Source: an uncultured Methylococcaceae bacterium (GTDB lineage Bacteria; Pseudomonadota; Gammaproteobacteria; Methylococcales; Methylococcaceae). Taken from it: a DNA stretch of 64,000 nucleotides. Of the stretch, positions 1 to 9,240 are shown piece after piece. The stretch is from NCBI GenBank assembly GCA_903934875.1, contig CAIZPP010000116.1, positions 1 through 64,000 of the forward strand. The letters run 5' to 3'. Position numbers and translations under genes: made by a program. The notes below the pieces were generated by a model. It searched no databases, was not told the DNA's origin, and saw only the letters and a program-made list of their open reading frames with translations. Every line of letters begins with the position of its first letter. Within the stretch, counting starts at the first letter, position 1.

Positions 1-67
1 GTTCGACTTGCATGTGTTAGGCATGCCGCCAGCGTTCAATCTGAGCCATGATCAAACTCTCCAGTTT
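1..67 (-). rRNA. rrs: 16S ribosomal RNA, 5' end only
   Basis: The reverse complement of bases 1-60 is the universal start of bacterial 16S rRNA: it contains AGAGTTTGATCATGGCTCAG followed by ATTGAACGCTGGCGGCATGC. Counting from the 27F primer site (E. coli position 8 falls at base 60), the mature 5' end lies near base 67. Only about 67 nt of the gene are inside the window; the rest lies to the left. The operon is transcribed leftward, away from guaB. Confidence 0.97.
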
Positions 68-271
68 AATCTTTTTCCCCGTCCAATGGTCACCGGCAAT
101 AACCGGCAGTCCTGCATAGCCAATGTATCTTTCGTCGCGAAGTCGCCCGAAGGCGGCCCCGCGCCCGCCGGGACGGCACCCCCCAGGGCACCGGCTCCCG
201 CGCAAATTGTCCGACCAAACTATAAAAGAATCCGGCAACCCAGCTTCAGCGCATTGCCGTAGAGACCGACC

Positions 272-299
272 ATTCTACAGCATCCCGCCGCGTTGTCAA
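272..299 (-). promoter_or_regulatory. rRNA operon promoter (sigma-70 type)
   Basis: On the minus strand there is a perfect -35 box TTGACA (bases 294-299), a 16-bp GC-rich spacer and a -10 box TAGAAT (272-277). A run of A (minus-strand sense) just upstream resembles an UP element. A 16-bp spacer and a G/C-rich stretch after the -10 box are typical of rrn P1 promoters. Transcription would start near base 265 and give a leader of about 200 nt before 16S. The rest of the gap up to guaB (300-499) shows no other feature I can support. Confidence 0.8.
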
Positions 300-490
300 C
301 CCCTTTTTTTAAAGCCCCTCCGGGGCCGCCCCACCGGCAAAACCGCTACGCCTGACAGGAGCCGCACATTATCGGCCCACAAACACCTCCCGTCAAGCCC
401 CTATTTTGAACTTTTTGTTTGCTACCATTTCCACATCCGTTTGCGTACAAACCATTTCAATCGTAAAATCGGCAATTTAGATAGTCTTAG

Positions 491-1963
<1,473 letters not shown>

Positions 1964-1967
1964 GGCT

Positions 1968-2088
1968 TACAGCGTTTTCAACATCAAATGATTCCTATAA
2001 AGTGTATGATTGTGCAAGACATTCTGTTAAAAAAAAAGGCTTGATTGAACATCCGTTTTAGTTACGCTTTGTAAATAAAAACGCTGTA
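1968..2088 (+). repeat. MITE-like element, family A (121 bp), full copy
   Basis: The element starts TACAGCGTTTTCAACATCAA and ends AAAACGCTGTA, so its termini are inverted repeats flanked by (or including) TA. Related full copies occur at 13615-13736, 41622-41742, 42189-42310 and 46586-46708. Solo ends are at about 31170-31200, 32224-32240, 58546-58566 and 60187-60219. No protein is encoded. The TA at both ends suggests an IS630/mariner-type target site, which is inference. This copy starts 4 bp after the guaB stop codon. Confidence 0.8.
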
Positions 2089-2102
2089 AACCTACAAATT
2101 AA

Positions 2103-2268
2103 GGTGATTTCCAATAATGAATCCATCAAAACCGAAATGAATTGTCCACGAAAATCACGAACAATTCCTCCACAAATCACCTTGCCAAGCTGGTGCTTGG
2201 CGTTCCTTCTGGGAGCGCCAAGCACCAGCTTGGCCTGTTGGATGGGATGTTCCTTATTGGATATCACC
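2103..2268 (+). repeat. MITE-like element, family B (166 bp)
   Basis: The ends are inverted repeats (GGTGATTTCCAATAA and TTATTGGATATCACC). Inside is a strong hairpin, GCCAAGCTGGTGCTTGGCG pairing with CGCCAAGCACCAGCTTGGC (2187-2238). A nearly identical copy lies at 61919-62083 and the hairpin alone recurs at 52555-52606. It has no coding content. Confidence 0.8.
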
Positions 2269-2286
2269 TAATGTGAAGGTAACACC

Positions 2287-2529
2287 ATGTTGCTAGACTA
2301 CTTTAAAGCCGCCATGCGCCACGCCCAGTATGAAATACTATCGGACGATGGCAGTTTTTACGGGGAAATACCGGAATGCAATGGCGTGTACGCCAATGCC
2401 AAGACTCTAGAATCCTGCCGTGATGAAATGGAGGAAGTCTTGGAAGAATGGGTGTTGTTCAGAGTTTTCAAAAACATGCCTATACCAATTATTGACGGAT
2501 ACGAAATATCCATTCGGGAAGCCGCTTAA
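2287..2529 (+). CDS. HicB-family antitoxin-like protein (orphan)
   Basis: This 80-residue protein has the HicB fold signature: an N-terminal strand that ends in a GxIPECxGVxA-type motif (YGEIPECNGVYANAKTLESC), then an acidic helix (EMEEVLEEWVLF). HicB proteins neutralise the HicA RNase of type II toxin-antitoxin systems. I see no HicA-like double-stranded RNA-binding frame on either side. It is therefore an orphan antitoxin or a solitary HicB-like regulator. It starts directly after a family B repeat, with GAAGG as ribosome site. Confidence 0.75.
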   Translation: MLLDYFKAAMRHAQYEILSDDGSFYGEIPECNGVYANAKTLESCRDEMEEVLEEWVLFRVFKNMPIPIIDGYEISIREAA

Positions 2530-2845
2530 ATCCCAAAAACTCAAAAGGAAAGTTCGGCCCAATGGCGCACGATACGTTTAGGCTTCAAAATCGGCGTATC
2601 GACACTACCTGCTTTGCTCTTAACGTTGCGTCGTTGCGCCGTTGCGTGAGTAAAAAATCATTGTCCAACTGCACAGCCAAGCAGCACGACATGAAAGCAA
2701 AAAGATAGTCTCACGCAACGGCGCAACGTAAAAGAAGTAATGATGGCGACAAGGATAGGAAATTCTTGTGCCAAGAAGCAGCCAAAGGTAATAGGAAGAT
2801 TTTCACCGTTATCTGGAAAGCGATCCAGCCTTCCACCACCGACCG
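2530..2845. repeat. gene-free stretch with a long inverted repeat
   Basis: No gene is visible in these 316 bases. Two inverted arms, ACGTTGCG..CGCCGTTGCGTGAG near 2621-2650 and CTCACGCAACGGCGCAACGT near 2711-2730, enclose about 60 bp. They could form a large hairpin or be the ends of a small element. No second copy of these arms is evident in the window. Confidence 0.5.
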
Positions 2846-2869
2846 ATGATATTTGAAATTGAGGACACT

Positions 2870-3262
2870 ATGGGAATCATTAGCACCGAAATTCAGTTAT
2901 CCAACCCCAGAAACCGGACACTTCGCCCGTTGACCGTGAAAGCCTTGGCCGACACAGGGGCTTTGCATTTGTGCATTCCCGAACACATCGCCATCCAACT
3001 GGAATTGGAAGAATTGTATAAACGGGAAGTGACGACGGCGGACGGAGGGCGACATTTATGCCCGTATGTTGGCCCCGTCGAAGTCAAGTTTGAGAACAGA
3101 GGTTGCTTTACGGGCGCTCTGGTATTGGGCAATGAGATTTTGCTTGGAGCAGTGCCGATGGAAGACATGGATATATTGCTCTCCCCCGCACGGCAAGCGG
3201 TCATCGTGAACCCGGAAAGCCCGAATATCCCGATGTCGATTGCGAAGGGGGTGATTCCATGA
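2870..3262 (+). CDS. clan AA (retropepsin-like) aspartic protease
   Basis: The motif ALADTGALHLCIP is the hallmark of single-domain bacterial retropepsin-like proteases: D-T-G with an Ala-rich lead and hydrophobic strands after it. A second GxxPMEDMDILL segment fits the conserved C-terminal half of the small family. The protein has about 130 residues. An upstream in-frame ATG at 2846 would add 8 residues; I prefer 2870 because the homology-like part begins there. Its substrate is unknown. It is an isolated accessory gene between HicB and the WD40 protein. Confidence 0.7.
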   Translation: MGIISTEIQLSNPRNRTLRPLTVKALADTGALHLCIPEHIAIQLELEELYKREVTTADGGRHLCPYVGPVEVKFENRGCFTGALVLGNEILLGAVPMEDMDILLSPARQAVIVNPESPNIPMSIAKGVIP

Positions 3263-3331
3263 TTATTGTCCTGACATTGCTAAAATGTAATGGGGTAACT
3301 AAATTATCGTCAACTAGCCGAGATTGATCCC

Positions 3332-5026
3332 ATGATGCAGTTCAAACCCTTCCTAGGTCTCTGGACGACCTATCGCATTGAAAATGGTGTGGCCATTACC
3401 CAAACCCGGTCACATCGGGCTTCGATTCCATTGCGCAATGCCAAGCTGGAAACCTTGGATTTGGACTGGCCGCTTGGGGCGATACGCATCGCCGCCCATG
3501 GCGAGGAATTAGTTTGGCGCAAGTTCCGCGACAGGGATCGCGTGATGGAGGCGCTGGAAGCTGAAAGGCAGAGGGCGATACAGCAGGACGAGCCGCAGCG
3601 CGTTCAAGTCAATGCAAATAGAGCCAAGGGAGATATGGATAAGATAATTCTGGCTGAGGGGCTTGATACCGGCAAAGCGATTTATTCAATCACAATATCC
3701 GATGATGGCAGCAAGCTTGCGGCGGGTAGCGAAGGCAGGGTTGTTATTTGGGATATTTCTGTAGGTCGGCTTCTTAGTACTCAAGACTCTGGCTCTTATG
3801 TTGGTGCTTTGTTTTTTAATCAAGCAAGACACAGCCTAGTGATAAGTAAATATGGTCGTGCTAGTCAATGGCGCTCTTATGATTTTATTCTAAACGATAA
3901 TCCGCACTTACTAGAAGTTGATGTTTTTTTGGGTGAAAAGATAGATGATGGAATTGACATTCAGTTTGACAACATATCCATAAATGAGAGTGTTATTAGC
4001 TCAAATTTTACAAAGTACGCGCATATTAGAGACGCAGGTAGAGAAGCTATAAGAGAATCTATACACGGAGGGAGTTATCATGATGTGGTTGACTTATACG
4101 ATCTGTCTGACATTCAAATGCTAAAAACTATTTATATATCTGATAGTGAACTTAATGAGATTGAGGCTAAATATATTAAACATATTTATATTAAGAGAAT
4201 TGACCAGATTGTTTTTAATCGCGATGTAAGCAAGCTTGCCATTCTTGTCACTTTGATCGTAGGTGCTTGCATAGAGTATGGATATATTTTTATGCTTGAT
4301 CTTGATTCTGGTCAGAAAATTAAACTGGGGGAAGGCTATAAACCGACTGTTCTTGATTGGATAAGCTATATCGGTCTCATATTGACTAGCAACAAATTGT
4401 TATGGGAAAAGCCAAAACTAGAAAGCAAATGGGCAAACTTTTACAGTTGGCAGTCGTTGATACGGCAAGGTCGTAGCTATCTTGCGATGGCTTTCAGTCA
4501 GGATGGTCAAATACTTGCTGCATCTCGTCATCGGAACAGCATCGAATTATGGGATATTAACTTAAACCGAATAACACACACCCTAAATATTGTCGATCAC
4601 TGCTATTTGATTATAGATATTAAGTTTACCCAAGACAGCAGGCGATTAGCATCAATCTATGAAGATTACAACAACAGAAGGATAATTGCATTATGGGATG
4701 TTCAAGCTGGCGAGTTAATAAAAACCATAGACGTAGATAGTTGTACCCGTCTTGCCTGCTTTAGCAAGTCTGGTGATAAAATATTTTTTGGATGCGAAGA
4801 CGGCACTATCCGCTGTTGGGACATAACCGCCGGCCAAGAATTAGTCCGCCTTATGACCTTCGACGACGGGGAATGGATGGCCCTCACTCCCGAAGGCGAG
4901 TACAACGCCTCGCCAGGCACCGAAAAGTATCTGAGGGTGCAAACGCCGCAGGGCATTGAACCCATCGAAGACCACAAAGCAAAATTCCACAAGCCTGAAA
5001 GAATCGCCGAGATTCTTAGCCGGTAG
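3332..5026 (+). CDS. WD40-repeat protein
   Basis: This 564-residue protein has several WD40 blades: GSEGRVVIWDIS near residues 135-146, HRNSIELWDI near 400-410, RIIALWDVQAG near 450-460 and EDGTIRCWDITAG near 490-502. It ends in a module (DDGEWMALTPEGEYNASPG) that commonly follows beta-propellers in bacterial signalling or defence-associated WD40 proteins. A short beta-rich N-terminal region (1-90) precedes the propeller. The middle (about 3640-4790) is clearly richer in A/T than both ends, so the gene may be a mosaic. No enzymatic domain is visible and the partner is unknown. Confidence 0.8.
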   Translation: MMQFKPFLGLWTTYRIENGVAITQTRSHRASIPLRNAKLETLDLDWPLGAIRIAAHGEELVWRKFRDRDRVMEALEAERQRAIQQDEPQRVQVNANRAKGDMDKIILAEGLDTGKAIYSITISDDGSKLAAGSEGRVVIWDISVGRLLSTQDSGSYVGALFFNQARHSLVISKYGRASQWRSYDFILNDNPHLLEVDVFLGEKIDDGIDIQFDNISINESVISSNFTKYAHIRDAGREAIRESIHGGSYHDVVDLYDLSDIQMLKTIYISDSELNEIEAKYIKHIYIKRIDQIVFNRDVSKLAILVTLIVGACIEYGYIFMLDLDSGQKIKLGEGYKPTVLDWISYIGLILTSNKLLWEKPKLESKWANFYSWQSLIRQGRSYLAMAFSQDGQILAASRHRNSIELWDINLNRITHTLNIVDHCYLIIDIKFTQDSRRLASIYEDYNNRRIIALWDVQAGELIKTIDVDSCTRLACFSKSGDKIFFGCEDGTIRCWDITAGQELVRLMTFDDGEWMALTPEGEYNASPGTEKYLRVQTPQGIEPIEDHKAKFHKPERIAEILSR

Positions 5027-5104
5027 CCAGGAAGGGATGACGAAGGAGTCCAAACAAATCGAAAAAACTGACACCGGCCAAACAATATGAAATCGCTCTT
5101 TCAC

Positions 5105-5245
5105 TCCCTAATCACTACAAAATTGGACAAAGTGTAGGATGGGCAAAGGCCGCTAGGCCGTGCCCATCTTGGGCGGTTTGATGGGCACGGCCTAGCGGCC
5201 TTTGCCCATCCTACCAATTAGCCGTTTTTTAGAGTTATACAGGAG
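5105..5245. repeat. palindromic repeat element, family F
   Basis: A nearly perfect palindrome of about 80 bp runs from GTAGGATGGGCAAAGGCCGC (5135) through a short loop to its complement ending CCCATCCTAC (5216). It is flanked by AATCACTACAAAATTGGAC on the left and CCAATTAGCCGTTTTTTAGA on the right. Degenerate copies lie at about 26685-26965 (interrupted by a family E element) and 32064-32100 (right end only). Confidence 0.75.
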
Positions 5246-5281
5246 TAGTTCAGTGTGCCACTCACCCTTGGAGGCATTGCC

Positions 5282-5755
5282 ATGCAAACAGACGCATTGC
5301 GCTTGATTGAAAAATTGAATCTCCCTTTCCCTTGGGAAACCAACGCCAGAGGCCAGATTATCATGACACCGGTCAATTACGGACATAGTAGCCATGTGGG
5401 TGATTTGATCCAACTTATTGCCCGTATCGCGCCGGAATGGAAAAGCGGCAGCGAGTTGGGTATATTCACATCCGATGGTGTAAAAGCCCCGGATGTTACT
5501 TTAGCCAGCCCCGAGTACCACACTCGCCATATCAAAGACACTGGCTACGTCTCTGAAGCCCCGGAAATCTGCATCGAAGTCATGTCACCGTCAAATAGCT
5601 GGCAGGAAATGCAGGATAAAATCCCTTTGTATTTTGAAGTGGGTGCGCTAGAGGTGTGGATCGTGGATGTCGAGGGCAAGGTGTATTTTTTCGCACCAGG
5701 CAACGAAGCACTCCAAACTAGCCGTTTGATACCGGAGGCTCCGCTAACCATTTAA
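5282..5755 (+). CDS. Uma2-family (DUF820) restriction-endonuclease-like protein
   Basis: The 157 residues show the PD-(D/E)xK fold of the Uma2 family. An acidic pair lies in VKAPDVTLASPEY, followed by EICIEVMSPSNSWQEMQDKI, which carries the conserved ExxSPS..K pattern, and the strand GALEVWIVDVEGKVYFF. These proteins are abundant in cyanobacteria and some proteobacteria, and their role is unknown. I chose ATG 5282 because GGAGG precedes it by 7 bases; a longer frame from 5255 also exists. It sits alone between repeats. Confidence 0.8.
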   Translation: MQTDALRLIEKLNLPFPWETNARGQIIMTPVNYGHSSHVGDLIQLIARIAPEWKSGSELGIFTSDGVKAPDVTLASPEYHTRHIKDTGYVSEAPEICIEVMSPSNSWQEMQDKIPLYFEVGALEVWIVDVEGKVYFFAPGNEALQTSRLIPEAPLTI

Positions 5756-6091
5756 CCTTCACCCTAGCCCTCTCCCGCAGGGAGAGGGGACATTGCTGGT
5801 TCCCAACCAGCTCTCGTCGTTATACACAAGTCGCGCTGATCAAGAAAACAGCGCCATGGATTGCCGGAATCCAGTCACAGGCCTGTCCTGAGAACGTGAA
5901 GCTTCAACCTTACGACAAAGCTTGACGTAGCTTGAGGTTTGCCATCCCTGGACGCTGGATTCCGGCATCCATACCGGATGACGGGTCTCCAACACTTGTG
6001 TATAACGATGAGAATTCCAGCTTGGGAACGATAGAAACTTTTTAACCCTCACCCTTGCCCTCCCCCAGAAGGAGAGGGAACTGGAAAAATT
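5756..6091. repeat. repeat region upstream of guaA, including element family D (5813-6012)
   Basis: Bases 5758-5790 hold the hairpin CCCTCTCCCGCAGGGAGAGGG, a repeat also found degenerate at 6050-6080 and inserted inside tsaB near 32650-32690. Bases 5813-6012 form a 200-bp element with inverted ends CGTCGTTATACACAAGT and ACTTGTGTATAACGATG. Its interior (GGATTCCGGCATCCAT and the inverted GGAATCCAG) is shared with 49560-49670 and 41885-41945. No gene is seen. Confidence 0.7.
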
Positions 6092-7666
6092 ATGGCCGAC
6101 ATTCATTCCCACAAAATCCTCATTTTAGACTTCGGTTCCCAGTACACCCAGTTGATTGCCCGGCGTGTGCGCGAAATCGGCGTGTATTGCGAAATTCATC
6201 CTTGGGACTGCAACGAGGAGTATATCCGTTCATTCAATCCGCGTGGCATCATCCTGTCCGGCGGGCCGGAAACCGTCACCGAGGCCGACACACCGCGCGC
6301 TCCCACTGTGGTGTTCGAACTGGGCAGGCCGGTCCTAGGCATCTGTTACGGGATGCAAACCATGACCGAGCAACTCGGCGGCAAGGTCGAGGCCACCGCT
6401 CATCGTGAATTTGGCTACGCGCAGGTACGGGCGCAGGGGCATTCCATTTTATTGCGCAACATCGAAGACCACGCCAGCGCTGAGGGTTATGGCCTACTCG
6501 ACGTATGGATGAGCCACGGCGACCAGGTGACCGTGCTCCCACCCGGCTTCAAACTCATCGCCAGCACCGGCACCGCCCCCTTCGCCGGCATGGCCGACGA
6601 GGACCGGCGTTTCTACGCGCTGCAATTCCACCCGGAGGTTACCCATACCCGGCAAGGCAAACGCATACTTGAACGCTTCGTGCGCAGTGTCTGCGACTGC
6701 AATGCATTGTGGACCGCCCGCAATATCATTGATGATAGCATTAGCCAGATACGGCGCACGGTCGGCAATGAGCAGGTTATCCTTGGCCTTTCCGGCGGCG
6801 TCGACTCGTCGGTCGTCGCCGCCCTGCTGCATGAGGCCATCGGCCAGCAACTGACTTGTGTGTTTGTGGACACTGGGCTGTTGCGACTGGACGAGGGCGA
6901 CCAAGTGATGGCGACATTTGCCGAACACATGGGTGTCAAAGTCATCCGTGTCAACGCCTCGGATCGTTATTTTGACGCACTGGAAGGAGTGGATGACCCT
7001 GAACAGAAACGTAAGATCATCGGCGGGCTGTTCATCGCCATTTTCGACCAGGAGGCTGCAAAACTGACTGACGCCCGCTGGTTGGCCCAAGGCACTATTT
7101 ACCCGGACGTGATCGAATCGGCCGGCTCCAAAACCGGCAAGGCCCATGTGATCAAGTCACACCACAATGTTGGCGGCTTGCCCAAGGATATGAAGCTCAA
7201 GCTAATCGAACCATTGCGCGAATTGTTCAAAGACGAGGTGCGGGAGATCGGATTGGAATTGGGGCTGCCATCGGCGATGATCCAACGCCATCCCTTCCCC
7301 GGGCCGGGGCTGGGAGTGCGTATTTTGGGCGTGGTGAAGAAGGAATACGCCGAACTGTTGCGCCTTGCCGACGCGGTGTTCATCGAAGAATTGCACCGCC
7401 ACGGGCTGTACGACAAAACCAGCCAAGCTTTTGCCGTGTTCCTGCCGGTGCGCTCGGTGGGAGTGATGGGGGACGGGCGCCGTTATGATTATGTGGTCGC
7501 ATTGCGTGCGGTGGAAACTGTGGATTTCATGACCGCCCATTGGGCACACCTGCCCTACGAATTCCTCGACCTAGTTTCCCGCCGCATCATCAACGAAATC
7601 CCCGGCATCTCCCGCGTGGTCTACGACATTTCCGGGAAGCCGCCGGCGACCATTGAGTGGGAATAG
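6092..7666 (+). CDS. guaA: GMP synthase (glutamine-hydrolysing)
   Basis: GuaA converts XMP to GMP using ATP and glutamine. Residues 1-200 are a class I glutamine amidotransferase with nucleophile Cys in GICYGMQTM (about residue 85) and the HPEVTH motif. The ATP pyrophosphatase domain follows, with [14 protein letters not shown] at about 233. The C-terminal dimerisation domain ends PPATIEWE, as in the family. The length of 524-525 residues is standard. It is separated from guaB by accessory genes and repeats; a repeat hairpin (GAGAGGG) overlaps its ribosome-binding region. Confidence 0.98.
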   Translation: MADIHSHKILILDFGSQYTQLIARRVREIGVYCEIHPWDCNEEYIRSFNPRGIILSGGPETVTEADTPRAPTVVFELGRPVLGICYGMQTMTEQLGGKVEATAHREFGYAQVRAQGHSILLRNIEDHASAEGYGLLDVWMSHGDQVTVLPPGFKLIASTGTAPFAGMADEDRRFYALQFHPEVTHTRQGKRILERFVRSVCDCNALWTARNIIDDSISQIRRTVGNEQVILGLSGGVDSSVVAALLHEAIGQQLTCVFVDTGLLRLDEGDQVMATFAEHMGVKVIRVNASDRYFDALEGVDDPEQKRKIIGGLFIAIFDQEAAKLTDARWLAQGTIYPDVIESAGSKTGKAHVIKSHHNVGGLPKDMKLKLIEPLRELFKDEVREIGLELGLPSAMIQRHPFPGPGLGVRILGVVKKEYAELLRLADAVFIEELHRHGLYDKTSQAFAVFLPVRSVGVMGDGRRYDYVVALRAVETVDFMTAHWAHLPYEFLDLVSRRIINEIPGISRVVYDISGKPPATIEWE

Positions 7667-7689
7667 AGTGGGAGTGGAAGCAAATAGCC

Positions 7690-7765
7690 TCAATTTTCCG
7701 GCTTATATGCCGGAAATGCCCGTAAACGGGCCAATTCCCGCCTTCTACAGTGCGTAACATCTGTG
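7690..7765. repeat. short hairpins between guaA and tadA
   Basis: Two hairpins, TCCGGCTTATATGCCGGA and GCCCGTAAACGGGC, are followed by GTGCGTAACATC. The same kind of block (GCCCGTCCCAGCGGGC, then GCGCAACATCA) is at 58338-58425 and a weaker one near 24308-24350. This points to a small palindromic repeat rather than a guaA terminator, because no T-run follows. Confidence 0.45.
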
Positions 7766-7863
7766 TGATTAAAGTTCCCACAAGGATACCGGTAAGGATA
7801 ATAAGTCGCGCAATCGCGAAGACACCTAACATTCTGGCCCCAGCACTAGGGCCGCAACCGGAC

Positions 7864-8328
7864 ATGCCTGATGTCTCGCCCCATGACGACGAAACTTGGA
7901 TGCTCCGAGCCTTGGAACTCGCCCGCCAAGCAGAACAAGCTGGTGAGGTGCCAGTGGGCGCGGTACTGGTCAAGAATGGAGCGGGCATAGCCGAAGGCTG
8001 GAACTGCCCCATATCCACCAGCGATCCCACCGCCCATGCCGAAATCATCGCAGTTAGGGCCGGTGGACTGGCACTAGACAATTACCGGCTAGTCGATACC
8101 ACGCTTTACGTCACACTGGAACCCTGCGCCATGTGCATGGCCGCCATCGTCCACGCCCGTGTCAAACGCCTGGTCTTCGGTGCGCAAGACCCAAAGCGGG
8201 GTGCGGTCTGCAACGCCCTGCATCTAGCCGATGCCGATTTTCTGAACCACAAGGTGGAATGGACTGGGGGGGTATTAGAGGAGGAGTGCTCTCTGTTACT
8301 AAGAGATTTTTTTCGCCGCAAAAGGTGA
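7864..8328 (+). CDS. tadA: tRNA-specific adenosine deaminase
   Basis: TadA deaminates A34 to inosine in tRNA-Arg(ACG). The zinc-binding motifs are present: HAE within PTAHAEIIAVR, with the catalytic Glu, and PCAMCMAAI. With the ATG at 7864 the protein has 154 residues, the normal length. The frame is open further upstream to 7750, but that part reads through a repeat and is unlikely to be translated. It faces the convergent PpiC genes across a hairpin. Confidence 0.95.
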   Translation: MPDVSPHDDETWMLRALELARQAEQAGEVPVGAVLVKNGAGIAEGWNCPISTSDPTAHAEIIAVRAGGLALDNYRLVDTTLYVTLEPCAMCMAAIVHARVKRLVFGAQDPKRGAVCNALHLADADFLNHKVEWTGGVLEEECSLLLRDFFRRKR

Positions 8329-8334
8329 CAATAG

Positions 8335-8367
8335 ACAGGTAACATCCCTCAAAGGGATGTTACCTGT
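8335..8367. terminator. bidirectional hairpin between tadA and ppiC
   Basis: A perfect stem, ACAGGTAACATCCCT and AGGGATGTTACCTGT with a 3-nt loop, separates two convergent genes. No long T-run follows on either strand, so efficiency as an intrinsic terminator is uncertain. Confidence 0.5.
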
Positions 8368-8372
8368 GGGGG

Positions 8373-9224
8373 CTATTTCTTCTCAGGAAGCAAATCCACA
8401 ACCTTTGCAGATTTCTTCAAATCCTCAATATGGAGTTGAAGCTTCTGCCCAATCAACACATTGCGTATCTGTTCCTTGATATCGTCAAACGCAGGCGGGG
8501 GTTGTTTGCGCGAATCCTCGCGCTGGATGATATGCCAGCCGAATTTGGATTTTACCGGTGCGGGGGCAATCTCCCCATTTTTTAATGAAGCCACGGCACT
8601 GGTAAACTCTGGGACCATCTGCGCCGGATTGAACCAACCCAAATCGCCGCCATTCTTCTGGGCACTGGTGTCTTTCGAGTGCTTTTTTGCCAAATCAGCA
8701 AATTTTGCCCCCTTTTTCAATTTGGTCAACACATCGTATGCATCTGTTTCGTTTTCTAGCAAAATATGCCGGGCTTTGAACTCGGTAATATCCGCCCCCG
8801 CCACCTTCGCGTCGTATTCTTTCCTACAATCAGCATCGGTAACCACTATACCCTTGCGGAAACTGTCTATCGCCGCCTGAGCCAACACATCCCTAGTCAC
8901 ATTCTCCAATTGCCCAACAATAGCCGGGGTTTTTTGAAGGTTGTGCTTTTCCGCGTCTTGGCGTAACAGTTCACGGTTGATCAGAGATTCAACAACCTTG
9001 CCTTCGGAAACGCTATGGTCGGGGTTTTGTTTGCCGACTTCACTCATCAAGTAATTGAGCGCGTTTTTGCTGATAGGTTTCCCATTGACTGTGGCAACCG
9101 CGTTTTCATCACCTGCCGCATCCGCATCCTGCTCAGAGGAGGCAGGCTTGGCATCCAAGGTGGCACATCCTTGCAAAACCATGAATGCCACAAAAAAAGC
9201 GGCAAATAGGTAGGATTTATTCAT
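8373..9224 (-). CDS. PpiC-type peptidyl-prolyl isomerase lipoprotein (second copy)
   Basis: This 283-residue parvulin-type prolyl isomerase starts with a lipoprotein signal (MNKSYLFAAFFVAFMVLQGC), so it is probably anchored to a membrane facing the periplasm. The N-terminal SurA-like helical part contains TVNGKPISKNAL. The parvulin domain is marked by KARHILLENETDA, NGGDLGWFN and FGWHIIQREDSR. It is a paralogue of the gene 16 bp upstream (9241-10254) and is shorter at the C-terminus. Role in envelope protein folding is inferred. Confidence 0.9.
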   Translation of the reverse strand: MNKSYLFAAFFVAFMVLQGCATLDAKPASSEQDADAAGDENAVATVNGKPISKNALNYLMSEVGKQNPDHSVSEGKVVESLINRELLRQDAEKHNLQKTPAIVGQLENVTRDVLAQAAIDSFRKGIVVTDADCRKEYDAKVAGADITEFKARHILLENETDAYDVLTKLKKGAKFADLAKKHSKDTSAQKNGGDLGWFNPAQMVPEFTSAVASLKNGEIAPAPVKSKFGWHIIQREDSRKQPPPAFDDIKEQIRNVLIGQKLQLHIEDLKKSAKVVDLLPEKK

Positions 9225-9240
9225 GTAATGATCCTTTCAG

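Noticed and set aside
2530-2845. A HicA toxin gene downstream of the HicB-like gene
   Set aside because: Translation of all frames gives no short basic protein with the HicA G..GSHH-type motif; the stretch is dominated by an inverted repeat.
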